DNA of 25,911 nucleotides. Source: Pseudomonadota bacterium (GTDB taxonomy: Bacteria > Desulfobacterota > Anaeroferrophillalia > Anaeroferrophillales > Tharpellaceae). This document shows positions 21,176 to 25,911 of this stretch, piece after piece (the first letter of the stretch is position 1; every line of letters starts with the position of its first letter). Both the position numbers and the translations under genes were made by a program. The notes below the pieces were generated by a model. That model made no database searches. It saw nothing but the letters and a program-made list of their open reading frames with translations, and was not told where the DNA came from. The stretch spans positions 1 to 25,911 of the forward strand of contig DAOWHJ010000032.1 in NCBI GenBank assembly GCA_030641485.1, given 5' to 3'.

Positions 21176-21886
21176 TTAACCAATTAAGACATCTAAGACG
21201 TCGATGCCGAAAATATTAATTAACGAATAGTAAATCCCGACGAGAACAAAAAGTATTCCCGTAATTTTGCGGGCCCATTTTTCAAACTTGGTAATTGAAT
21301 CAAAAGCCTGACCGATCCGGTTGGCACCAAGCGAGAGGAGCAAGGCAAAGAGAAAAACCGGCAGACCCGTAGCCACCCCATAGACTGCTGGCATAAGTAA
21401 GGCTGAGTTATGCTTAATAGATAACGGTAATAAAGTACCAAAGAAAAGGGCGGCTGAAACTGGGCAAAAAGAGAGCGCAAAAAGTAACCCCAAAAGGCCG
21501 CCACCCCAAACCCCCATCCGGTCAACACGGTCCTGCAATTTTGTCCCGAAGCTGCCACCATGAAAATTAAACTTAATAATATCAAGCAGGACTAAACCGA
21601 CCAAAACTAGGGTCGGACCCAAGATCTTGTTCATATATTTCTGCAAAAAATGAGAGAGGACCGGTGCCGACAGTAAACTGCTGACTAAAATTGCACCAAC
21701 CAGTAGATAAGCCAGAGTTCTACCCAACGTATAGAGTAAGCCGGCCTGAAAAGTTTTACCAGGGGAACCGACCTGCCGTCCGACATAGGATATTGCCGCA
21801 ATATTAGTGGCTAGAGGGCAGGGGCTGATCGAGGTTAAAATCCCCAACCAGAAGGCTGTTAAAATTGCTAAAATATATTCGTTCAC
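21176..21886 (-). CDS. CcdA-like transmembrane protein (ArsG family)
   Basis: The protein is 236 aa with about six membrane helices. Two Cys-Pro motifs characteristic of the CcdA/DsbD transmembrane fold are present: LTSISPCPLATNIAAISYVG near the N-terminus and LLFALSFCPVSAALFFG near the middle. Such proteins carry reducing equivalents from cytoplasmic thioredoxin to the periplasm. Close relatives in arsenic-type clusters are named 'aromatic aminobenzylarsenical efflux permease ArsG family' in databases; I regard the CcdA fold as the firmer statement. It starts with GTG, overlapping the stop of the upstream CxxC protein by 4 bp. The neighbours supply cytoplasmic and periplasmic partners. Confidence 0.85.
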   Translation of the reverse strand: MNEYILAILTAFWLGILTSISPCPLATNIAAISYVGRQVGSPGKTFQAGLLYTLGRTLAYLLVGAILVSSLLSAPVLSHFLQKYMNKILGPTLVLVGLVLLDIIKFNFHGGSFGTKLQDRVDRMGVWGGGLLGLLFALSFCPVSAALFFGTLLPLSIKHNSALLMPAVYGVATGLPVFLFALLLSLGANRIGQAFDSITKFEKWARKITGILFVLVGIYYSLINIFGIDVLDVLIG

Positions 21887-22338
21887 TCGCTTTTTGAGTC
21901 GCTATCCATAAAGGATTTGACTTCCTCCTCAATATAAAACTGGAAAGAATCTTTATCACTAACCAGTAACCAGATACGATTAAGGTTACTCCACTTAACG
22001 AGCTCGCCATTCCGGTTTTCAACCAACACAACCGCCCGATTAGTAAGCTGAAAATCCTTGATAAAATGTTCATTTTCAGAATCATCAGTGTTAACAATAC
22101 GAATCTCAATCAAGCCGTCTGCCAACTCTTTGGCAAACTCTGATTTGACCGTTTCTTTAGTGTAGGATTCAATCCGGTTACAAGTTCGACAGCGCATATC
22201 TCCGTGAAAATAGTAGACAATCACCTTTCCAGCAACAACCGGCTCAGCAAATACAGGCTGGGTCAAAGAGGTTACAAGTAACAAAGAAAACAGAACTATA
22301 AACAACTGTGCAGGCTGAACATTTAGATATTTCGACAT
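21883..22338 (-). CDS. Periplasmic CxxC protein (ArsF-like, thioredoxin-like)
   Basis: The protein is 151 aa. A signal peptide (SKYLNVQPAQLFIVLFSLLL, cleavage probably after VFA) precedes GKVIVYYFHGDMRCRTCNRI, where RCRTC is a CxxC site after a thioredoxin-like first strand. The rest reads KEFxx-type helices and VVLVENRNGELVKW. It resembles the family labelled 'nitrophenyl compound nitroreductase subunit ArsF' in databases, a name I would not take as proof of activity. I chose ATG 22338, with AGGGAG at a spacing of 8; GTG 22347 would put the ribosome-binding site too close. It is likely the periplasmic acceptor of electrons delivered by the CcdA-like protein encoded next. Confidence 0.82.
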   Translation of the reverse strand: MSKYLNVQPAQLFIVLFSLLLVTSLTQPVFAEPVVAGKVIVYYFHGDMRCRTCNRIESYTKETVKSEFAKELADGLIEIRIVNTDDSENEHFIKDFQLTNRAVVLVENRNGELVKWSNLNRIWLLVSDKDSFQFYIEEEVKSFMDSDSKSE

Positions 22339-22350
22339 GGATAACACTCC

Positions 22351-22581
22351 CTATTGCAACAGATTTTTTATGGCATCAACAGATGGGACTTTGCCCACGA
22401 CCTTAACAACTCCGTCTATGGCCAAGGCCGGTGTCAACATCACCCCAAATTCCATAATTTGATTAATGTCGGTAATTTTTTCAACCTCACAATCGATGGC
22501 AAGCTCAAAAACAGCTTTTTCAGCACTCTCAGCCAGTTTTTCACATTTCTGACAACCAGTACCCAGAACTTGAATCTTCAT
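22351..22581 (-). CDS. Small disulfide protein (thioredoxin family, MTH895/TM0996 type)
   Basis: The protein is 76 aa. KIQVLGTGCQKCEKLAESAE holds the CxxC redox pair near residues 9-12, and FGVMLTPALAIDGVVKVVGKVPS supplies the cis-Pro loop and strands of a minimal thioredoxin fold. It is cytoplasmic, with no signal peptide. Such proteins accompany ArsP-like permeases in many anaerobes and may handle thiol-bound metalloids or reduce the CcdA-like partner. Start ATG 22581 has AAGGAG at a spacing of 7. It lies between the permease and the ArsF-like gene. Confidence 0.9.
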   Translation of the reverse strand: MKIQVLGTGCQKCEKLAESAEKAVFELAIDCEVEKITDINQIMEFGVMLTPALAIDGVVKVVGKVPSVDAIKNLLQ

Positions 22582-22640
22582 TACTCATCTCCTTAACCAT
22601 TGATGAACGCAGTAGATCGGAATTTTCACAACGCCATCAG

Positions 22641-23936
22641 CTAAAAGAACAACCCGAACACAACTCCACTGATAGTTGCCATAATTATCACCAACAAAAC
22701 GAAAACTACAGTTTTCACAGTTCCCAGAACTGAACGGATCACCAACATATTGGGCAAACTTAAAGCGGGACCGGATAACAGCAGAGCTAATGCCGGACCT
22801 TTCCCCATTCCGTTTGCAATCAGCCCTTGGAGGATAGGAACCTCAGTCAGGGTTGCAAAATACATAAATGCCCCGGCAAAGGAGGCGAAGAAATTAGCCC
22901 TTAAAGAGTTTCCTCCGACGGCCTGAGCAACCCAGGTTGAAGGGATTAATCCTTCATGCCCGACCCGGCCGAGCAAAAGGCCAGCAACAAAGACCCCAAT
23001 CAAAAGCAATGGAAAAATTTGTTTGGCCAGGTCCCATGAAGATGCGAACCACTGACTATTTTCTTCAGACCCTGTCGCAGTTATCAATGAGAGAGAAAGC
23101 ATGCCAACAGAAAATGCCAGCAATGGCTGTTTCGGAAATAGCAGAGCAAGAACAATAATAGGCAAAGCCGCCAGAGTTACCTTTATGCATGATGCCTTAA
23201 ACCAAACAACCAGCATAACCGCAAAAACCAGAGAGAAAAGAGCGGTTATATGCCATTTATGAGCATATAAAAGATACCAGAGACCAGAATCACTTTCAGG
23301 TTTACCCCAGTTGGCAAAAACCAGGACCGCGACCATCGCCGCCAGGTAAAATCCATTTTGCCAGAGAGGGCGGCTCTCCTCATCAGGCATAACGACCGCA
23401 TTACGACTCTTTTCACGCTCCTCTTTACGAAAAACAAGGTGCATTAAAAGACCAATGATAACACTGAAAATTACCGCCCCAAAGGCTCTAGCAAAACCAA
23501 GTTCAGGCCCCAAAATACGAGCGGTCAAAACAATTGCGAGAACATTTATGGCAGGTCCCGAGTAGAGAAAGGCTGTGGCCGGTCCGAGGCCGGCCCCCAT
23601 ACGATAAATCCCGGCAAAAAGAGGCAGGACCGTGCAGGAGCAAACCGCAAGGACTGACCCTGAAACCGAGGCGACGCCGTAAGCGATAACTTTATTGGCC
23701 CCAGCCCCAAGGTATTTCATTACCGATGTCTGGCTGACAAAAACTGAAACTGCCCCAGCAATAAAAAATGCCGGCACCAGGCACAAAATCACATGTTCAC
23801 GGGCATACCATTTGACCAGGTAGAGGGCTTCGATAATAGAATTATCAAAACGCACATTCCCGACCGGAAGGTAAAAGCAGCCGAGAAAAACCACCAGAAC
23901 TAAGGCAAAAATACGCCACTCAACTTTGAAGTTCAT
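22641..23936 (-). CDS. ArsP-like permease (DUF318 family)
   Basis: The protein is 431 aa with about ten membrane helices in two halves. The first half carries the conserved VSGSVLAVCSCTVLPLFAGI (a CxC pair) and LYSGPAINVLAIVLTARILG; the second repeats the pattern with TLTEVPILQGLIANGMGKGP and LLLSGPALSLPNMLVI. This is the ArsP_1/DUF318 fold. Some characterised ArsP members export trivalent organoarsenicals; others of the family have unknown substrates. A polar loop of about 35 residues (EEREKSRN to ESRPLWQ) separates the halves. It is the first gene of the operon, with the promoter and operator about 90-120 bp upstream. The substrate is inferred only from the ArsR and thiol-relay context. Confidence 0.88.
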   Translation of the reverse strand: MNFKVEWRIFALVLVVFLGCFYLPVGNVRFDNSIIEALYLVKWYAREHVILCLVPAFFIAGAVSVFVSQTSVMKYLGAGANKVIAYGVASVSGSVLAVCSCTVLPLFAGIYRMGAGLGPATAFLYSGPAINVLAIVLTARILGPELGFARAFGAVIFSVIIGLLMHLVFRKEEREKSRNAVVMPDEESRPLWQNGFYLAAMVAVLVFANWGKPESDSGLWYLLYAHKWHITALFSLVFAVMLVVWFKASCIKVTLAALPIIVLALLFPKQPLLAFSVGMLSLSLITATGSEENSQWFASSWDLAKQIFPLLLIGVFVAGLLLGRVGHEGLIPSTWVAQAVGGNSLRANFFASFAGAFMYFATLTEVPILQGLIANGMGKGPALALLLSGPALSLPNMLVIRSVLGTVKTVVFVLLVIIMATISGVVFGLFF

Positions 23937-24023
23937 TAATTATCAACATCCCGGTACGTTTAGTAAGACACTCTTTAATTGGAGAAAATAAATTTCGGTC
24001 TTAGAGGTCAACGAATAAATAAT

Positions 24024-24058
24024 ATTTGGTAATACAACCAAATCACCAAATCTGTCAA
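24024..24058 (-). promoter_or_regulatory. Promoter with overlapping ArsR-type operator
   Basis: On the minus strand TTGACA (24058-24053), an 18-base spacer and TATTAC (24034-24029) form a promoter for the permease operon. A perfect inverted repeat ATTTGGT-6-ACCAAAT (24024-24030 and 24037-24043) covers the -10, and a further ACCAAAT half-site (24045-24051) lies beside the -35. Repressor binding there would block the promoter, fitting autoregulation by the ArsR encoded last in the operon. Confidence 0.6.
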
Positions 24059-24073
24059 GAGCAAAAGACCCTA

Positions 24074-24108
24074 AAAACAAAAAAACCCGACCATAATGGC
24101 CGGGTTTA
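24074..24108 (-). terminator. Rho-independent terminator of the desulfoferrodoxin gene
   Basis: On the minus strand AACCCGGCCAT and ATGGTCGGGTT form a stem (24084-24106, one G-T pair or mismatch near the middle) followed by TTTTTTTG and TTTTT. It lies about 40 bp after the desulfoferrodoxin stop and ends before the ars-type promoter, insulating the two units. Confidence 0.85.
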
Positions 24109-24146
24109 TACTTACATCTTAAAGACTATCCTTTTAAGGGGGAGAA

Positions 24147-24512
24147 CTATGCTTCCCAAAGACCATGCACATTACAGTAAGCTCGAACCGTAAGTGAAGT
24201 TGCATCGGTTGTAAAACAGGTCTCTGGAGCGTCACCCGGACTCAAGGTTTTACGGCAAACCCGGCCATCAGCAATCAGTTCAATAAACTGAATATAGTGC
24301 TTATCTTCCATCGGATGCGCCACACTACCAACTGAAACCTTAATCCCACCTTCAACCTTCTCAACTACCGGGACATGCTTCTCTTTCGACGCATCAACGG
24401 ACCCAGCTTCAACCTCAACCATGGGCTCGTTACAGCAGGTCAGATCATCAGCTCCAAGGTCTAAGACTTCAACCAACGCACCACAAAGTTCACATTTATA
24501 AATCTGGTTCAT
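24147..24512 (-). CDS. dfx: Desulfoferrodoxin (superoxide reductase)
   Basis: Reduces superoxide to hydrogen peroxide without making oxygen, a defence typical of anaerobes. The protein is 121 aa with both iron centres. The N-terminal desulforedoxin domain has Cys7, Cys10, Cys26 and Cys27 (YKCELCGALVEV, LTCCNEPM). The catalytic centre II is formed by His46 (KEKHVPV), His66 and His72 (GSVAHPMEDKHYIQF), Cys113 and His116 (RAYCNVHGLWEA). Start ATG 24512 has AGGAGG at a spacing of 5. A TATAAA box about 30 bp upstream of the start could be its -10. It appears monocistronic, closed by the terminator at 24074-24108. Rubredoxin, its usual electron donor, is not in the window. Confidence 0.96.
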   Translation of the reverse strand: MNQIYKCELCGALVEVLDLGADDLTCCNEPMVEVEAGSVDASKEKHVPVVEKVEGGIKVSVGSVAHPMEDKHYIQFIELIADGRVCRKTLSPGDAPETCFTTDATSLTVRAYCNVHGLWEA

Positions 24513-24648
24513 GTTTGCCTCCTGAAAATAATTTTATACTTCGTAAGTAAATAAAGCCATCAATTTTGATCAACTTTCGTAAACCTAACAAACAAAATCA
24601 ACTTTGTCAAGATAAAATCATGTACTAGCATAAACACTTTTAAAAAAT

Positions 24649-25314
24649 CTACGTCGGCATCGGCATGACATAGAACAAAATTGCGAAAAAGTGACAACAA
24701 CTACCGCCGATGACAAAGAGATGCCAGATAGCATGGTTATAGGGAATTCTTTTACAGGCGTAGAAGATGCAACCTATAGTGTAAACCAGACCTCCGCCCA
24801 GCAGCAGAGCCGTGCCTCCCGGCTGCACCATCGCCATCAGCGGTTTAACCGCAATCACAATCGTCCAGCCCATACCTAAATAGAGCAATACCGAGGCTAA
24901 ACGAAAACGCCGCAATGAGGTACACTCAACGACAACCCCCAAAAGCGCCAACCCCCAAACTATGCCAAATATCGACCAACCCCAAGGTCCCCTGAGGCTT
25001 ACCAGGGTCAAAGGAGTGTAGGTTGCAGCAATTAGAATGAAGATCGAAATATGATCAAAAACCCTAAATAATGCCTTAAGCTTAGCTTTTTGAAAGCTAT
25101 GGTAGAGAGTCGATGAGGTGTAGGCCAAAATAAGTCCGCAGCCAAAAACCACGGCCCCAGCAATCTGCCAAGCATCCCCATATCGTGATGCATAATAGAG
25201 CATCACGATCAATGCTACAATCGAGAGGAGAATGCCAATACCATGAATAACACTGCTGGCAATCTCCTCTCCCATCGAATAGCGGCCCGGACTGGTCACA
25301 ATATCAGCTCCCAT
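24649..25314 (-). CDS. Hemolysin III family (PAQR/YqfA-like) membrane protein
   Basis: The protein is 221 aa with seven predicted membrane helices. The Hly-III/PAQR signature residues are present: EEIASSVIHGIGILLSIVAL with the conserved Glu and His, SSTLYHSFQKAKLKALFRVFDHISIFILIAATYTP with Ser, His and Asp, and NHAIWHLFVIGGSCCHFFAI with the late His residues. These His/Asp/Ser positions form a zinc site in the PAQR fold, suggesting a hydrolase-like or ceramidase-related activity. True haemolysis is unproven for most members. The start overlaps the thiolase stop in a TAATG arrangement, so the two genes are translationally coupled. Confidence 0.93.
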   Translation of the reverse strand: MGADIVTSPGRYSMGEEIASSVIHGIGILLSIVALIVMLYYASRYGDAWQIAGAVVFGCGLILAYTSSTLYHSFQKAKLKALFRVFDHISIFILIAATYTPLTLVSLRGPWGWSIFGIVWGLALLGVVVECTSLRRFRLASVLLYLGMGWTIVIAVKPLMAMVQPGGTALLLGGGLVYTIGCIFYACKRIPYNHAIWHLFVIGGSCCHFFAILFYVMPMPT

Positions 25315-25911
25315 TACAGCATCTCATAAATTCCGGCTGCACCCATACCGCCACCAATACACATTGAGACAATTCCACGTTTAGCTTTACGACGTTGGAG
25401 TTCGTATAGGAGCTGAGTCGTCAGTTTGGCCCCGGTACAACCTAAAGGGTGGCCGAGAGCGATAGCACCACCATTGGGATTGATGTCTCCATCCCAATAA
25501 CGATTTTCTATACCGATAACTCTGGTCGAGTAGATAGCCTGCGAAGCGAAGGCTTCGTTAATCTCAAAAACATCGATATCTGAGACTTTCAGGCCCGCCT
25601 GTTGTAAAACTTTAGGGATAGCAAGTGCAGGACCAATCCCCATGACTTCAGGTCGACAACCAGCCACAGCAAAATTGGTCATTTTAGCAATGGGCTTAAG
25701 ACCTAAAGCTTTGGCTTTTTCAGCACTCATAATCAGAGAGAAGGCAGCACCATCCGTCATCTGTGATGAGTTACCAGCAGTGACGATACCACCCGCCTTA
25801 AAAGGTGATTTCAGTTTACCCAAGCCGGCCACAGTTGTCGGCCAGCGAACCCCATCATCTACAGAAAAAGTTTTACGGGTTTTTACTTTTTTACCATTAG
25901 CATCGGTACTA
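25314..25911 (-). CDS. Thiolase (acetyl-CoA acyltransferase), 5' part outside the window
   Basis: This is the C-terminal half, open to the right window edge; the frame continues upstream past the GTG at 25832 with SVDDGVRWPTTVAGLGKL. It shows thiolase motifs: GIVTAGNSSQMTDGAAFSLI, DVFEINEAFASQA (NEAF), GGAIALGHPLGCTGA with the catalytic His, and VSMCIGGGMGAAGIYE with the second catalytic Cys. The nucleophilic Cys of the N-terminal half lies beyond the window. It cleaves or forms 3-ketoacyl-CoA in fatty acid oxidation or related pathways; FadA-like and AtoB-like roles cannot be separated from this half, although the NEAFASQ and HPLGCTGA forms favour a FadA-type enzyme. It is coupled to the hemolysin III gene downstream. 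Confidence 0.93.
   Translation of the reverse strand, partial: STDANGKKVKTRKTFSVDDGVRWPTTVAGLGKLKSPFKAGGIVTAGNSSQMTDGAAFSLIMSAEKAKALGLKPIAKMTNFAVAGCRPEVMGIGPALAIPKVLQQAGLKVSDIDVFEINEAFASQAIYSTRVIGIENRYWDGDINPNGGAIALGHPLGCTGAKLTTQLLYELQRRKAKRGIVSMCIGGGMGAAGIYEML

Noticed and set aside
1..25911. tRNA or rRNA genes
   Set aside because: No cloverleaf with a TTC-arm consensus and no rRNA-like stretch was seen on either strand; a tRNA scan would be needed to exclude them fully.

Overview
The window looks like chromosomal DNA from a moderate-GC, anaerobic, Gram-negative bacterium, most likely of the Desulfobacterota. Supporting genes are a two-centre desulfoferrodoxin, an ArsR/permease/thioredoxin/CcdA-like arsenic-type operon, a core-type cobalamin-independent methionine synthase relative, a TonB-dependent receptor with outer-membrane features, and many small toxin-antitoxin (TA) modules and short dispersed repeats. 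The lineage is inferred from gene content, not from a marker gene.

Layout. Positions 1-3140 are accessory DNA: a decayed DDE transposase, a DUF2235 hydrolase fragment broken by one inserted base, a small conserved protein, a Phd/PIN TA pair and a lone MNT-type nucleotidyltransferase. Positions 3169-5451 (minus) carry gmd and fcl, which make GDP-L-fucose for surface polysaccharides. A yefM-yoeB module with a recognisable TGTACA operator pair follows at 5610-6200. Positions 6460-11775 (plus) hold a probable long leader, a small membrane protein, pdxJ, acpS, an RHH/MazF module, a MetE-like protein, a PlsB-like acyltransferase and a free-standing NFACT-R/DUF814 protein. A palindromic MITE-like element sits against the acyltransferase stop codon. 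A DUF445 membrane protein (minus) overlaps the NFACT-R gene tail to tail; coaBC and a family-4 uracil-DNA glycosylase (plus) follow divergently.

Positions 15435-16160 hold a second Phd/VapC module whose antitoxin probably starts with TTG, behind a palindromic operator. A TonB-dependent receptor (minus, 16484-18700) follows, preceded by a small two-helix membrane protein that reads through only if one frameshift is allowed. Positions 19149-20523 (plus) contain a cytochrome c'-like protein, a zinc-ribbon membrane protein and a YehS (DUF1456) protein, then a truncated isochorismatase-family fragment. Positions 20851-23936 (minus) form a five-gene operon: ArsP-like permease, small disulfide protein, ArsF-like periplasmic CxxC protein, ArsG/CcdA-like protein and ArsR regulator. 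An inverted repeat overlaps its promoter. Desulfoferrodoxin with a clear terminator, a hemolysin III family protein and the 3' part of a thiolase gene close the window.

How the parts work together. The ars-type operon has the components of a thiol relay from a cytoplasmic CxxC protein through a CcdA-like membrane protein to a periplasmic CxxC protein, next to an ArsP-like exporter. TA modules and solitary TA-like genes lie between housekeeping genes throughout the first 16 kb. The best candidates for undescribed biology are the palindromic element at 11210-11336, the dispersed CACAGAC repeats with duplicated gmd/fcl leaders, the leader RNA at 6504-6718, the YoeB with an altered catalytic His, and the frameshifted membrane protein upstream of the TonB receptor.
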